NCBI RefSeq assembly: GCF_900176595.1
Contig: NZ_LT838813.1
Span: 186,001 to 250,000, forward strand
Reading direction: 5' to 3'
Length of the DNA stretch: 64,000 nucleotides
Source: Aquiflexum balticum DSM 16537
GTDB lineage: Bacteria > Bacteroidota > Bacteroidia > Cytophagales > Cyclobacteriaceae
Part shown: positions 1 through 10,600 of the stretch, one piece after another
How the letters are laid out: every line of letters begins with the position of its first letter
How positions within the stretch are numbered: position 1 is the first letter of the stretch
Program-made: the position numbers and the translations under genes
Notes under the pieces: model-generated
Seen by the model: the letters and a program-made list of their open reading frames with translations, nothing else
Told to the model about the DNA's origin: nothing
Database searches by the model: none

Positions 1-490
1 ATCTGGCCATTTCAGCGCCACCCAATCTACCTGAAAGTTTAACTTTGATACCTTCCGCACCTACTCTCATCGAAGCTGCAATGGATTGTTTCATCGCCCT
101 TCTGAATGAGATACGTGCCTGAAGTTGTTGTGCAATTGACTCTCCTACCAATTTGGCATCCAATTCCGGACGCTTGATTTCAAATATGTTGATCTGAACA
201 TCTTTACTGGTAAGTTTTTTCAACTCTTCTTTTAACTTATCTACCTCAGCGCCACCTTTACCAATTACAACACCCGGACGGGCGGTATGAATAGTAAGCG
301 TGATTCTTTTCAAAGTTCTTTCAATAATAACTTTAGAAATTCCACCTTTTGGAATTCTGGCATTGACATATTTTCTGATTTGTTGATCTTCATACAACTT
401 CTCAGCGAAGTCTTTACCACCGTACCAGTTGGAATCCCATCCTTTGATTACACCAAGCCTAAAACCAATTGGGTTTACTTTTTGTCCCAT
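1..490 (-). CDS. rpsC: 30S ribosomal protein S3 (partial, C-terminus outside window)
   Basis: S3 sits at the mRNA entry side of the small subunit. The visible 163 residues start [11 protein letters not shown], the conserved S3 N-terminus, and carry the type II KH domain with its GKGG loop at residues 77-80. The C-terminal part lies beyond the window start, so the gene is incomplete because of the window edge and not because of a mutation. It begins 9 nt after rplV and is the last visible gene of the rplC-to-rpsC ribosomal protein operon. The ATG at 488-490 is the natural start. Confidence 0.97.
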   Translation of the reverse strand, partial: MGQKVNPIGFRLGVIKGWDSNWYGGKDFAEKLYEDQQIRKYVNARIPKGGISKVIIERTLKRITLTIHTARPGVVIGKGGAEVDKLKEELKKLTSKDVQINIFEIKRPELDAKLVGESIAQQLQARISFRRAMKQSIAASMRVGAEGIKVKLSGRLGGAEMAR

Positions 491-499
491 AGTCTGATT

Positions 500-889
500 T
501 TAATTAGATTTTTCAGTTGTTTCTACTTCATCAGCGGTAACTGCTGGACTGTAGGCATCTACAATCAGGGTCACATGATTTGATCTTTTACGAATTCTAT
601 GAGCTCTTCCCTGTGGAGCTGGTCTCAACCTTTTCAGCATACGTCCACCATCTACAAAAATGGTTTTGATATACAGATCAGCTTCTTCAAGTTTCTCATC
701 AGGGTTTTTTGCCTGCCAGTTGGCCACAGCAGAAAGTAGAAGTTTTTCCAATTTAATTGCTCCATGGTTAGGAGTAAACTTCAAAATACTCAATGCCGGT
801 CCTACTCTTTTGCCTCTTACAAGGTCAGCTACCAATCGCATTTTGCGGGGAGAAGTAGGAACATTATTTAATCTTGCTATTGCTTCCAT
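500..889 (-). CDS. rplV: 50S ribosomal protein L22
   Basis: L22 lines the peptide exit tunnel of the large subunit. The 129-residue protein contains the family core ([20 protein letters not shown] near the N-terminus) and the tunnel hairpin region, with [19 protein letters not shown] at about residues 81-99. The last 15 or so residues are an acidic, threonine-rich tail of the kind often variable in this family. It lies 2 nt after rpsS and 9 nt before rpsC, so it is co-transcribed with them. The start is the ATG at 887-889. Confidence 0.97.
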   Translation of the reverse strand: MEAIARLNNVPTSPRKMRLVADLVRGKRVGPALSILKFTPNHGAIKLEKLLLSAVANWQAKNPDEKLEEADLYIKTIFVDGGRMLKRLRPAPQGRAHRIRKRSNHVTLIVDAYSPAVTADEVETTEKSN

Positions 890-891
890 GA

Positions 892-1170
892 TTATCTCTT
901 TCCTTTATCTTTTTTGGCAATATGACCTCTAAAATTTCTGGTAGGGGCAAACTCTCCAAGCTTATGGCCTACCATATTATCTGTTACAAAAACAGGAATA
1001 AATTTATTGCCATTATGCACAGCGAAAGTATGGCCTACAAAATCCGGTGATATCATAGATCTCCTTGACCAGGTCTTGATCACGGACTTCTTGCCGGATT
1101 CGTTCATAACATCCACTTTTTTGGCCAAATGGTGTTCTATATAAGGGCCTTTTTTTAATGAACGTGCCAT
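892..1170 (-). CDS. rpsS: 30S ribosomal protein S19
   Basis: S19 binds 16S rRNA in the small-subunit head together with S13. The 92-residue protein has the expected family length and shows the signature region around [17 protein letters not shown] and the [12 protein letters not shown] motif in the C-terminal half. It is separated by 2 nt from rplB on one side and 2 nt from rplV on the other, so all three are translated from the same message. The start is the ATG at 1168-1170. Confidence 0.97.
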   Translation of the reverse strand: MARSLKKGPYIEHHLAKKVDVMNESGKKSVIKTWSRRSMISPDFVGHTFAVHNGNKFIPVFVTDNMVGHKLGEFAPTRNFRGHIAKKDKGKR

Positions 1171-1172
1171 AA

Positions 1173-1997
1173 TTATTTAGATCTTTTACTGATGATGAAT
1201 TTGTTAGAGTACTTCTTAGGAGATCTGGTCTTTTTACCTTTGGCAAGTAGACCGTTTCTTGACCTTGGATGACCACCTGAAGAACGACCTTCACCACCAC
1301 CCATTGGGTGATCGACAGGGTTCATGGCTACACCTCTTGTTCTTGGTCTTCTACCTAACCAACGGTTTCTACCTGCTTTACCCAACACTACGTTCATGTG
1401 ATCTCCATTGGAAACAACTCCAACAGTTGCCATACATGTACCCAAAACCAACCTCATTTCTCCTGATGGTAATTTTACGGTAACATATTTTCCTTCTCTT
1501 GCAACCACCTGACCATATCCACCGGCGCTTCTCGCCATTGCTCCACCTTTTCCTGGTTTCAATTCAATGTTATGAACAATAGTACCCAATGGTACACTGA
1601 TCAAATTCATTGCATTTCCAATTTCAGGTGCAACATTTTCTCCAGAAATCACTGTTTGCCCGACTTGCAAACCTTCTGGAGCAATAATGTAGGTTTTTGC
1701 GCCATCCACATAGAATAACAATGCTATGCGGGCAGTCCTGTTTGGATCGTATTCAATAGAATGAACTACCGCCGGAACGCCAAACTTATCTCTCTTAAAA
1801 TCTATGACTCTAAGTCTTTTCTTATGACCTCCACCAATATATCTGGAAGTCATTTTACCTGCACTATTTCTACCGCCTGTTCTCCTTTTTGGAGCCATAA
1901 GAGATTTTTCAGGCTTTGATGCTGTAATCTCATCAAATGCCGGAGCAACTCTAAATCTGGTTCCTGGGGTTACGGGCTTTAATTTTTTAACTGCCAT
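1173..1997 (-). CDS. rplB: 50S ribosomal protein L2
   Basis: L2 is a primary 23S rRNA binder needed for subunit joining and for the peptidyl transferase centre. The 274-residue protein has the usual length. It shows the OB-fold and SH3-like halves, the [17 protein letters not shown] segment near residues 56-72 and the C-terminal motif [16 protein letters not shown], which holds the conserved histidine near the active centre. The C-terminal tail is lysine- and arginine-rich, as is normal. It lies 12 nt after rplW and 2 nt before rpsS. Confidence 0.97.
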   Translation of the reverse strand: MAVKKLKPVTPGTRFRVAPAFDEITASKPEKSLMAPKRRTGGRNSAGKMTSRYIGGGHKKRLRVIDFKRDKFGVPAVVHSIEYDPNRTARIALLFYVDGAKTYIIAPEGLQVGQTVISGENVAPEIGNAMNLISVPLGTIVHNIELKPGKGGAMARSAGGYGQVVAREGKYVTVKLPSGEMRLVLGTCMATVGVVSNGDHMNVVLGKAGRNRWLGRRPRTRGVAMNPVDHPMGGGEGRSSGGHPRSRNGLLAKGKKTRSPKKYSNKFIISKRSK

Positions 1998-2010
1998 GAT
2001 CTTGATTCAA

Positions 2011-2298
2011 TTAAATTTCTCCGTAAAAATCAATAATTTCACCCTCAGCTACTTTGACAATTGCTTTTTTGTAAGCATTGCTAAAGCCTGATACAATTTT
2101 GGTCTTGGTATACCTGGTCTTGGGCTTTCCTGCATATCTCATAGTACGCACGGCTTCCACCTTTACACCATATATTTTCTCTACGGCTCTTTTGATTTCT
2201 GGCTTGGTAGCAGTTTTTTCTACCATAAACCCATAGACCCCTTGCTCATTCATAGCAGAAATCTTTTCTGTAATCAAAGGTTTTTTAAGTATCTGCAT
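2011..2298 (-). CDS. rplW: 50S ribosomal protein L23
   Basis: L23 sits at the tunnel exit and docks trigger factor and SRP. The 95-residue protein begins MQILKKPLITEKISAMNE, the typical L23 opening, followed by the KPEIKRAVEKIYGVKVEAV segment of the alpha/beta core and the AGKPKTRYTKTK loop. It follows rplD by 1 nt and precedes rplB by 12 nt within the ribosomal protein operon. The start is the ATG at 2296-2298. Confidence 0.96.
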   Translation of the reverse strand: MQILKKPLITEKISAMNEQGVYGFMVEKTATKPEIKRAVEKIYGVKVEAVRTMRYAGKPKTRYTKTKIVSGFSNAYKKAIVKVAEGEIIDFYGEI

Positions 2299-2299
2299 C

Positions 2300-2932
2300 T
2301 TATTGTTTCAATAAAAGGGTTTCTAACTTACTTACTGAACCTTCACACAATACCAAATTATCAGCATCCAACAATTCATATGTATTGACACTGTCAACTG
2401 TAGTAACCTTGGTTTTAGGTAAATTTCTGCTTGATAAGTAAACATTCATGTTGACTTCTGGAAGTACCAATAAAGTTTTTTTATCAGACAAAGAAAGTCC
2501 ATTTAATAAAGCGATATAATTCTTTGTTTTTGGAGTATCAAAAGACACATTTTCCAAAATCATTAAACTATTGTCTTTTACTTTGTAAGTCAAGGCTGAT
2601 TTTCTTGCCAATTGCTTCAATTTCTTGTTCAATTTGAAAGAATAATCTCTCGGTTTTGGACCAAATACTCTACCTCCGCCTCTGAAAACAGGAGACTTAA
2701 TGGAGCCTGCTCTGGCACCACCGGTACCTTTTTGCTTCTTGATCTTTTTGGTAGATCCAGCAATTTCGTTTCTTTCTTTAGACTTGTGAGTACCTTGTCT
2801 TTGGTTAGCTAAGTATTGCTTAACATCAAGGTAGATCGCATGATCATTAGGTTCGATTGCGAAGATATCATCTGAAAGATTCACTTTCCTGCCTGTATCT
2901 TCACCGTTATGTTTTATTACTGCTAATTCCAT
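2300..2932 (-). CDS. rplD: 50S ribosomal protein L4
   Basis: L4 reaches into the exit tunnel with an extended loop and is an early assembly protein. The 210-residue protein has the globular alpha/beta part and, at about residues 55-90, the basic loop with [22 protein letters not shown], which forms the tunnel constriction. In some bacteria L4 regulates its own operon; nothing in this sequence tests that here. It is 4 nt from rplC and 1 nt from rplW. The start is the ATG at 2930-2932. Confidence 0.97.
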   Translation of the reverse strand: MELAVIKHNGEDTGRKVNLSDDIFAIEPNDHAIYLDVKQYLANQRQGTHKSKERNEIAGSTKKIKKQKGTGGARAGSIKSPVFRGGGRVFGPKPRDYSFKLNKKLKQLARKSALTYKVKDNSLMILENVSFDTPKTKNYIALLNGLSLSDKKTLLVLPEVNMNVYLSSRNLPKTKVTTVDSVNTYELLDADNLVLCEGSVSKLETLLLKQ

Positions 2933-2936
2933 GTGC

Positions 2937-3569
2937 TTACTTCTCTAAAATAACGAAAGAATTTTTCGGACCTGGTACAGAACCACTAACAAGCAACAAA
3001 TGCTTTTCAGGATAGATTTTAAGAACTCTAAGGTTAATTACCTTAACCCTATCACCACCAGTTCTACCGGCCATTCTCATACCTTTGAATACTCTCGATG
3101 GCCAAGAACATGCACCAATTGAACCAGGGTGTCTCTGTCTGTTATGCTGACCATGGGTCGCTCCACCAACTCCTCCAAAACCGTGTCTTTTGACAACGCC
3201 CTGGAATCCTTTACCTTTTGAGGTTCCGATAGCATCTACGAAGTCTCCTTCTACAAATACCTGACCGGCTTCTACGGTTTTCCCAAGATCAACTTGGCCT
3301 TCGAATTCGACCCTGAAGTCTCTGAATTCAACAACTTTCTGCTTTGGCGTTGTACCGGCTTTTTTGAAATGGCCGATTAAAGGCTTGGGAGTATTTTTCT
3401 CCTTTCGCTCACCGAATGCCAACTGAACAGCGTTGTACCCGTCTGATTCTAAATTTTTTACTTGCGTCACTACGCAAGGACCAGCTTCTATTAGCGTGCA
3501 TGCGACATTACGTCCATCGGCACTGAAAATGCTAGTCATTCCAACTTTTTTACCTATAATTCCAGACAT
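2937..3569 (-). CDS. rplC: 50S ribosomal protein L3
   Basis: L3 initiates 23S rRNA folding and has a loop close to the peptidyl transferase centre. The 210-residue protein begins [15 protein letters not shown] and contains the central extension [34 protein letters not shown] (about residues 118-151), which holds the glutamine that is methylated in other bacteria. This is the first gene of the rplC-rplD-rplW-rplB-rpsS-rplV-rpsC unit. The unit has its own promoter just upstream because a terminator separates it from rpsJ. Confidence 0.97.
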   Translation of the reverse strand: MSGIIGKKVGMTSIFSADGRNVACTLIEAGPCVVTQVKNLESDGYNAVQLAFGERKEKNTPKPLIGHFKKAGTTPKQKVVEFRDFRVEFEGQVDLGKTVEAGQVFVEGDFVDAIGTSKGKGFQGVVKRHGFGGVGGATHGQHNRQRHPGSIGACSWPSRVFKGMRMAGRTGGDRVKVINLRVLKIYPEKHLLLVSGSVPGPKNSFVILEK

Positions 3570-3632
3570 CTTCTGTTATATAATAAACTTAATACTCAAG
3601 CAATTAAACGCTTGGGTGGATTTTAAGGACTG

Positions 3633-3663
3633 CAAAGTTAGGAATTTATATCCAGCATACAAA
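3633..3663 (-). promoter_or_regulatory. Bacteroidota-type promoter of the rplC operon
   Basis: On the minus strand, TTTG (3663-3660) is followed after exactly 19 nt by TAACTTTG (3640-3633), matching the Bacteroidota -33/-7 consensus TTTG and TAnnTTTG. Transcription would start near 3627 and give a leader of about 58 nt before rplC. The rpsL and tRNA-Tyr/tuf promoters in this window share the same elements and spacing, which supports the call. Confidence 0.75.
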
Positions 3664-3771
3664 TCCCAACTTTAATATTTTCAATTAATTACAAAAATTT
3701 ATTTGGTACCAAGAGTAATAAATAGATAATCGTGTCTAATTATACTTTTAAGACAAGTTAAGACAAAAGAA

Positions 3772-3799
3772 AAACCCGTCCGCCGTGGCGGACAGGTTT
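3772..3799 (-). terminator. Rho-independent terminator after rpsJ
   Basis: Arms at 3772-3784 and 3787-3799 form a 13-bp GC-rich stem (one wobble pair) with a 2-nt loop, followed on the minus strand by a U-rich tract. It lies 25 nt after the rpsJ stop and ends the rpsL-rpsG-fusA-rpsJ transcription unit before the rplC promoter. Confidence 0.85.
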
Positions 3800-3823
3800 C
3801 CTATTCTTGCAAATTCTTACCTG

Positions 3824-4129
3824 TCAGACTTTGATTTCTACATCAACTCCACTGGGAAGTTCGATCTTCATCAAAGCATCTACAGTCTTAGAGCTGTTGC
3901 TATAGATATCCACCAATCTCTTGTAAGTACAAAGTTGGAATTGGTCTCTGGCTTTTTTGTTCACGTGTGGTGATTTCAACACAGTAAACTTTTCCTTCTT
4001 GGTTGGCAAAGGAATTGGCCCAACAACAATAGCTCCGGTAGATTTTACCGCCTTTACAATCTTCTCTGATGACTTATCCACCAGGCTGTGATCGTATGAT
4101 TTTAGTTTTATTCTGATTTTCTGATTCAT
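3824..4129 (-). CDS. rpsJ: 30S ribosomal protein S10
   Basis: S10 is a small-subunit head protein and, as NusE, a transcription antitermination factor. The 101-residue protein shows the family pattern: [15 protein letters not shown] at the start, [28 protein letters not shown] in the middle and the [13 protein letters not shown] end. In Escherichia coli this gene leads the S10 operon. Here it sits 12 nt after fusA and is cut off from rplC by a terminator, so it belongs to the str unit. Confidence 0.97.
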   Translation of the reverse strand: MNQKIRIKLKSYDHSLVDKSSEKIVKAVKSTGAIVVGPIPLPTKKEKFTVLKSPHVNKKARDQFQLCTYKRLVDIYSNSSKTVDALMKIELPSGVDVEIKV

Positions 4130-4141
4130 TTCAATTAGAAT

Positions 4142-6259
4142 TTAGGCCTTAACACCTTTAACTTTAGCGATAACTGCTTCTGCAATATTGGAAGGAACCG
4201 GCTCATAGTGAGAGAAGGTCAAAGAAGCTGTCGCTCTACCTGATGTGATGGTCCTTAGATCAGTAATATAACCGAACAATTCGGACAAAGGTACATCAGC
4301 TTTGATCACAGAGGAAGTCCCTTTGGTATCCATTCCCTTCATCAATCCTCTTCTCCTGTTCAAATCACCTGTAATCGGACCGGTATATTCATCCGGTGAA
4401 ACTACATCTACAGCCATAATTGGCTCTAACAACTGAGGCTTACACTTCTTAGCTGCTTCTTTGAATCCAATTCTTGCTGCCAGTTCAAAAGAAAGGGCGT
4501 CAGAATCGACATCGTGGAAAGAACCATGAAACAATCTTACCTTCATTGATTCTATAGGATATCCTGCCAAAGGTCCGTTTTTCATTGCTTCAGCAAAACC
4601 TTTTTGGATAGAAGGAATGAATTCCTTTGGAATAACACCACCAACAATACCGTTTACGAAATCAAGACCATTCTTGATAACACCTGTTTCCGGATCAGGA
4701 TCCTTTGGTCCCAATTCGAAGACGATATCGGCAAATTTACCTTTACCACCTGTTTGCTTCTTGTAAACCTCTTTATGTTCAACAGAACCAAACAAGGCTT
4801 CCTTATAAGCTACCTGTGGTGCACCTTGATTAATTTCAACTTTGAATTCCCTTTTCAGACGATCGATAATGATATCCAAGTGAAGTTCTCCCATCCCTCT
4901 AAGGATCGTCTGACCTGTTTCGTGATCAGTATTCACCTGAAGCGTTGGATCCTCCTCTACTAGTTTAGCAATTGCCATACCTAGTTTGTCAACATCAGCT
5001 TGAGTTTTGGGCTCAATGGCATAGCCGATAACTGGCTCAGGAAAGACCATAGATTCAAGAACTACCTTTCGTTTTTCATCACAAAGGGTATCCCCGGTTT
5101 TAATATCTTTAAATCCAACTACAGCTCCAATATCTCCAGCTTGTAATCTTGGGATTTGGTTTTGCTTGTTGGCATGCATTTGAAAAACCCTTGAAATACG
5201 CTCCTTATTTCCGGAACGGCTGTTGAAAACATAAGAACCGGATTCCAAAATTCCTGAATATGCTCTTACAAAACAGAGACGTCCTACGAAAGGATCAGTA
5301 GCAATTTTAAAAGCAAGGCCAGCAAAAGGCTCTTTTTCATCAGGTTTAATAGCAATATCTTCTTCTGAGTCAAGGCCTTTGGCAATGATATCATCCTTAT
5401 CCATTGGTGAAGGAAGTAATTCCATAACCAAATCAAGCATCGTCTGAACACCCTTGTTTTTAAAAGAAGAACCACATACCATCGGTACAATTTTCATGTC
5501 GATAGTAGCTGCCCTTAAAGCTTTCAATATTTCATCTTCGGTGATAGATTCAGGATCATCGAAGAATTTTTCCATCAATGACTCATCATAATCCGCAACC
5601 GCTTCTAACAAATGCTCTCTGTACTCAGCCACTTCCTCCAGCATGTCCTCAGGAATCGGAACTTCCTCGAAAGTCATCCCCAAATCTTCTTCGTTCCAAA
5701 CAATGGCTCTGTTGTTGATCAAATCTACAACACCTCTGAATTTTTCCTCAGCACCAATCGGAAGTTGCAATGGAACAGCATAGCTGCCCAACATTTCTTT
5801 TACTTGTTTACAAACATCAAGGAAGTTTGCACCTGCTCGATCCATTTTGTTAACGAATCCGATACGGGCGACTTTATAATTATCAGCCAAACGCCAGTTG
5901 GTTTCAGATTGAGGTTCTACACCATCAACAGCACTAAATAGAAAAACCAATCCATCAAGAACTCTTAAAGACCTGTTTACCTCAACTGTAAAATCAACGT
6001 GTCCGGGAGTATCAATGATATTGATCTGGTATTTGTTATCTCTATAATTCCAAAATACAGTGGTTGCAGCAGATGTAATGGTAATACCTCTTTCTTGTTC
6101 CTGTGCCATCCAGTCCATCGTAGCGGCTCCGTCATGGACTTCACCTATTTTATGGCTTACACCTGAATAAAAAAGAATACGCTCTGTAGTCGTTGTCTTA
6201 CCTGCATCAATATGAGCAGCAATACCAATGTTTCTGGTATATTTTAAATCTCTTGTCAT
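4142..6259 (-). CDS. fusA: Elongation factor G
   Basis: EF-G is the translocase GTPase of protein synthesis. The G1 motif [10 protein letters not shown] lies near the N-terminus, followed by the RGITI switch I region, the DTPGHVDF G3 motif and NKMD, which binds guanine. Domains II-V follow, and the protein has the normal length of about 705 residues. The open frame extends to a TTG at 6265, but the ATG at 6257-6259 gives the usual [13 protein letters not shown] start and is chosen here. It sits between rpsG (6 nt upstream) and rpsJ (12 nt downstream) in the str unit. Confidence 0.97.
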   Translation of the reverse strand: MTRDLKYTRNIGIAAHIDAGKTTTTERILFYSGVSHKIGEVHDGAATMDWMAQEQERGITITSAATTVFWNYRDNKYQINIIDTPGHVDFTVEVNRSLRVLDGLVFLFSAVDGVEPQSETNWRLADNYKVARIGFVNKMDRAGANFLDVCKQVKEMLGSYAVPLQLPIGAEEKFRGVVDLINNRAIVWNEEDLGMTFEEVPIPEDMLEEVAEYREHLLEAVADYDESLMEKFFDDPESITEDEILKALRAATIDMKIVPMVCGSSFKNKGVQTMLDLVMELLPSPMDKDDIIAKGLDSEEDIAIKPDEKEPFAGLAFKIATDPFVGRLCFVRAYSGILESGSYVFNSRSGNKERISRVFQMHANKQNQIPRLQAGDIGAVVGFKDIKTGDTLCDEKRKVVLESMVFPEPVIGYAIEPKTQADVDKLGMAIAKLVEEDPTLQVNTDHETGQTILRGMGELHLDIIIDRLKREFKVEINQGAPQVAYKEALFGSVEHKEVYKKQTGGKGKFADIVFELGPKDPDPETGVIKNGLDFVNGIVGGVIPKEFIPSIQKGFAEAMKNGPLAGYPIESMKVRLFHGSFHDVDSDALSFELAARIGFKEAAKKCKPQLLEPIMAVDVVSPDEYTGPITGDLNRRRGLMKGMDTKGTSSVIKADVPLSELFGYITDLRTITSGRATASLTFSHYEPVPSNIAEAVIAKVKGVKA

Positions 6260-6265
6260 TATCAA

Positions 6266-6733
6266 TTAAAATCTAAAGTGTGAGAATGCTTTATTTGCTT
6301 CAGCCATTCTATGGGTGTCGTCTTTTTTCTTAACAGCCGCACCTTCACCTTTGGCAGCGGAAATAATTTCACCCGCAAGTCTGTCCATCATTGTTTTCTC
6401 ACCCCTTCTTCTTGAGTAAGTGATCATCCACTTAATCCCGAGGGATACTTTTCTTTCAGGTCTAACTTCCATGGGGACCTGGAAAGTGGCACCACCTACT
6501 CTACGACTCTTCACCTCAACAGCTGGAGTAATATTGTTAAGCGCTTTTTTCCAAACCTCAAGACCGTTCTCACCTACTTTTTGTTCAACTTTCTCGACTG
6601 CGTCATAGAAAATTTTGTAAGCAATACTCTTCTTTCCATCTACCATCAGACAGTTAACGAACTTTGTGACCAAAGTATCATGAAACTTAGGATCGGGAAG
6701 AATGTACCTCTTTTTTGGTTTCGATTTTCTCAT
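6266..6733 (-). CDS. rpsG: 30S ribosomal protein S7
   Basis: S7 nucleates assembly of the small-subunit head and contacts tRNA at the E site. The 155-residue protein opens [10 protein letters not shown] and contains the conserved block [16 protein letters not shown] and the [17 protein letters not shown] helix region. It stands 19 nt after rpsL and 6 nt before the ATG of fusA, in the classic str order. Its length matches the usual bacterial S7. Confidence 0.97.
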   Translation of the reverse strand: MRKSKPKKRYILPDPKFHDTLVTKFVNCLMVDGKKSIAYKIFYDAVEKVEQKVGENGLEVWKKALNNITPAVEVKSRRVGGATFQVPMEVRPERKVSLGIKWMITYSRRRGEKTMMDRLAGEIISAAKGEGAAVKKKDDTHRMAEANKAFSHFRF

Positions 6734-6752
6734 TTTTTCTGAATGATTTTAA

Positions 6753-7163
6753 TTATTTTTTCTTTGCCGGAGCTGCTGGGGCACCTTTGCCTGCCTTCGG
6801 TCTTTTTGCACCATACTTGGAACGACCTTGTTTACGGTCTTTTACTCCTGCTGTATCCAATGCACCTCTGATAATGTGGTAACGTACTCCTGGTAGATCC
6901 TTCACACGACCACCTCTGATCAATACGATAGAGTGCTCTTGCAAATTGTGACCTTCACCGGGAATGTAGGCGTTCACCTCTTTACCATTCGTCAATCTTA
7001 CCCTGGCCACTTTCCTCATTGCTGAGTTTGGCTTCTTAGGTGTGGTAGTGTATACCCTGGTACACACACCCCTTCTTTGAGGACAAGCATCCAAAGCTCT
7101 TGACTTGGACTTGGTCTCTAAAGTGGTTCTACCTTTTCTTACTAACTGTTGTATAGTAGGCAT
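6753..7163 (-). CDS. rpsL: 30S ribosomal protein S12
   Basis: S12 forms part of the decoding site. The protein contains the [12 protein letters not shown] segment and the [21 protein letters not shown] segment, with lysines at both classical streptomycin-related positions, so it looks wild type there. The open frame runs upstream to 7238, but that longer start would lie upstream of, and across, the predicted promoter at 7214-7244. The ATG at 7161-7163 gives the conserved [12 protein letters not shown] start and a 136-residue protein. The C-terminus carries an Ala/Lys/Pro-rich extension. This is the first gene of the str unit. Confidence 0.95.
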   Translation of the reverse strand: MPTIQQLVRKGRTTLETKSKSRALDACPQRRGVCTRVYTTTPKKPNSAMRKVARVRLTNGKEVNAYIPGEGHNLQEHSIVLIRGGRVKDLPGVRYHIIRGALDTAGVKDRKQGRSKYGAKRPKAGKGAPAAPAKKK

Positions 7164-7213
7164 TAACTGATAAAATTTATTTAACTTCCTTAAACTTGTG
7201 AATTTTGGACTGC

Positions 7214-7244
7214 AAAGGTATGCAAATAGGTAAAACAAACAAAA
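7214..7244 (-). promoter_or_regulatory. Bacteroidota-type promoter of the rpsL-rpsG-fusA-rpsJ unit
   Basis: Minus-strand TTTG (7244-7241) and TACCTTTG (7221-7214) are separated by exactly 19 nt. Predicted transcription starts near 7207, leaving a leader of about 44 nt before the rpsL ATG. The position fixes the rpsL start downstream of the longer open frame. Confidence 0.75.
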
Positions 7245-7263
7245 TTAAGATGTTATATTTTTG

Positions 7264-7593
7264 CTAGGCCTCTCCAAATGTTCCTCCAAAATTCATCGGA
7301 AAACTTGGTCCTTCTGAACCGCCTTCAATTTTTCCGAAAGCCTGCTCATATTTCCCGATATTATCCTTCAAAGCCGCCAATAATCTTTTGGCATGATCCG
7401 GGGTCATGATAATTCTTGATTTCACCTTGGCTTTGGGCACTCCGGGCATCAATCTGATGAAATCTATAACAAACTCAGAGTTGGAGTGGGCTATCATGGC
7501 TAGGTTGCTGTAAATTCCTTCAGCTACTTCCTCTGATAATTCCACGTTGATCTGTTGGTCCTGATGGGGTTTTTGTCCTTTTCCGTCTTCCAT
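7264..7593 (-). CDS. DUF3467 domain-containing protein
   Basis: This is a 109-residue soluble protein of the DUF3467 family, whose function is not established. It shows the family pattern of a short beta-rich fold with EGIYSNLAMIAHSNSEFVIDFIRLMPG in the first half and a helix with MTPDHAKRLLAALKDNIGKYE in the second. The C-terminus is glycine- and phenylalanine-rich. It lies 68 nt downstream of rpoC, after a strong terminator, and upstream of the rpsL promoter. The position between rpoC and rpsL suggests a housekeeping role (inference). No promoter matching the consensus is obvious upstream, so it may depend on read-through. Confidence 0.85.
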   Translation of the reverse strand: MEDGKGQKPHQDQQINVELSEEVAEGIYSNLAMIAHSNSEFVIDFIRLMPGVPKAKVKSRIIMTPDHAKRLLAALKDNIGKYEQAFGKIEGGSEGPSFPMNFGGTFGEA

Positions 7594-7613
7594 TTTGATA
7601 ACAGTTTGATGAA

Positions 7614-7642
7614 AAAAGGCCTGTAAAATATACAGGCCTTTT
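7614..7642 (-). terminator. Rho-independent terminator after rpoC
   Basis: Arms of 12 bp at 7614-7625 and 7631-7642 surround a 5-nt loop, and on the minus strand the hairpin runs into a U tract. It lies 20 nt after the rpoC stop and would end the long secE-to-rpoC unit. Confidence 0.88.
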
Positions 7643-7661
7643 GAATTTATTTATTCAAAGA

Positions 7662-10600
7662 TTATTTGATGGCTTCTCTGGATTTGCTGAAAGACCTTTC
7701 CTTTTCACCGGACATTCTTTCATATTCTTCCATAGAACCTACTATAATATTCTTAAGGTGTCTTTGACCCGTACCTGCCGGAATCAAATGACCAACGATT
7801 ACGTTTTCTTTCAATCCTAACAGTTCATCTCTTTTACCTCTAATGGCAGCCTCACTCAATACCTTGGTAGTTTCCTGGAAGGAAGCTGCCGAGATAAAGC
7901 TTTCGGTACCCAAAGAGGCAGCAGTAATACCTTGTAAGGTCGGTTGTGAAACAGCTGTTTCAGCATCTCTCACCTGAACCAATTTAAGATCCTTACGCTT
8001 CAAGCTTGAATTCTCATCCCTCAATCTTCTTGAAGTAATGATCATTCCCGGCTTCAAAGTAGAAGAATCACCTGCATCCATCACCACTTTCTTGTCAAGG
8101 ATGTTATCGTTTTCTTCTCTGAATGCCCACTTGTCAACAATCTGGTTTTGAAGGAATCCAGTATCACCGGCGTCAAGAATTTCAACTTTCTGCATCATTT
8201 GGGTAACTATCACTTCAATGTGTTTGTCATTGATCTTCACACCTTGAAGTCTGTAAACTTCTTGGATTTCATTTACCAGATACTCCTGCACAGCAGTTGG
8301 TCCTTTGATAGAAAGGATATCACTTGGGGTAATTGCTCCGTCAGATAGGGCTTCACCTGCTCTGATAAAGTCGTTTTCCTGAACAAGGATATGCTTGGAA
8401 AGAGAAACCATGTATCTTTTCTTCACCCCGTCTTTTGACTCGATGAATATTTCACGGTTACCTCTCTTGATTCCGCCATACGTAACCACACCGTCAATTT
8501 CAGAAACCACAGCCGGATTGGAAGGATTTCTTGCTTCAAACAATTCGGTTACTCTTGGTAAACCACCGGTAATATCTCTGGTCTTACCGACTGATCTTGG
8601 TATTTTAACCAATATCTGACCTGATTTAACCATCTCCCCTTCTTCTACGGCAAGGTGAGCGCCAACCGGAATATTGTAAGACTTAGTTTCGTCTCCTCCG
8701 TAATTTACCATTACTGCAGGATTCTTGGTCTTATCTTTAGTATCGATAATTACCTTTTCTCTATATCCTGTCTGGTCATCGGCAACTTCCTTGAAAGTAA
8801 TACCTTCAATGATTGAGTCAAATTCAATTTCACCGTCAAATTCGGAAAGAATTACAGCATTGTATGGATCCCAAGTACATAAGGAATCACCTTTTGCAAT
8901 TTTCTGACCATCCTTGACATTCAATAAGGCACCGTATGGTACGTGATTGGAAACAAGAATTTTACCGGACTTGGCATCATTGATTTTTATTTCACCGGAT
9001 CTTCCCATTACGACAGATACTTTTTCTCCATCCTTATTGGTAGTCTCAATCCATCTCAATTCTTCATCAAACTCAATTACTCCATCAAATTTGGCATTGA
9101 TGCTTGCTTCAACTGAGATGTTGGAAGCTGTACCACCCACGTGGAATGTTCTCAAAGTAAGCTGAGTACCTGGTTCACCGATAGACTGAGCGGCTATAAC
9201 ACCAACAGATTCACCTGCCTGTACCATGTTGCCTGTAGTCAGATTTCGACCGTAGCACTTCGCACAAACACCTCTTCTTGTTTCACAAGTCAATACTGAT
9301 CTGATTTCAACTTCTTCAATAGAAGATTCGTCTACTTTCTTAGCCACATCTTCCGTGATTTCAACTCCGGAAAGAACGATCAACTCTTCGGTAACAGGAT
9401 CATATACATCATGAACAGAAACTCTACCCAAAATCCTTTCAGAAAGTGGTTCAACGATTTCGTCATTATCTTTAAGCGCCTGAACAACAAGACCTCTTAA
9501 TGTCCCGCAATCCTCTTCAGAAACGATCATGTCTTGAGCCACATCCACCAATCTTCTGGTCAAATAACCGGCATCAGCCGTTTTCAGGGCAGTATCGGCA
9601 AGACCTTTACGTGCACCGTGAGTAGAGATGAAGTATTCCAATACATCCAAACCTTCTTTAAAGTTGGAAAGAATTGGGTTTTCGATGATTTCACCTACAG
9701 AACCTTGAAGGTTTTTCTGTGGCTTCGCCATCAGACCTCTCATACCACCCAACTGACGAATCTGCTCTCTTGAACCTCTCGCTCCTGAGTGCATCATCAT
9801 GTAGATGGCGTTGAAACCTTGTTTATCTTCTTCCATCTGCTTCATCAAAATATTAGTCAGATGTGAATTGGTTCTTGTCCAAATATCAATTACCTGATTA
9901 TATCGTTCGTTATCCGTGATCAAACCCATCAGGTAGTTATTCCAAACCTGATCAACTTCTTCTTTTGCTTTATTGATAAACGGTTCTTTTTCCTCAGGAA
10001 TGATTACATCATTAAGTCCCATTGAAAGACCTCCGGTATAAGCCATTTGGAAACCTAAATTCTTGATATCATCAAGGAATTGGGCTGTTCTGGCCACCCC
10101 GCAAATTTTCACAACTTCAGATATGATCTGTTGGAGCTTTTTCTTTGTCAAAAGTTCATTGACAAATCCTACTTGTTCTGGAACAAACTGATTGAAGATC
10201 AATCTTCCGGCTACTGTTTCTACAATTTTATTTGAAAATTCACCGGATTCATCTCGGACAGAAACTTTACATTTTATGAAAGCGTGCTGTGATACACGAC
10301 CTTCATTCATTGCAATAATAACTTCTTCTTCTCCGTAAAATGTCATTCCTTCACCAAGTATGATTTCCTCGGGGGTTGATTTTTTACCCTTAGTTACATA
10401 ATACAGTCCAAGAACCATATCCTGTGAAGGAACAGTAATTGGAGCACCATTGGCAGGGTTAAGGATATTATGGGAAGAAAGCATCAAGGTTGAAGCTTCC
10501 AGAATTGCTTCGTGTCCCAAAGGAACGTGCACGGCCATTTGGTCACCGTCAAAATCGGCGTTGAATGCTGTACATACCAATGGATGAAGTTGGATTGCTT

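Noticed and set aside
7164-7238. Upstream extension of the rpsL reading frame
   Set aside because: It would begin upstream of the predicted transcription start and across the promoter, and adds residues not found in S12 proteins.
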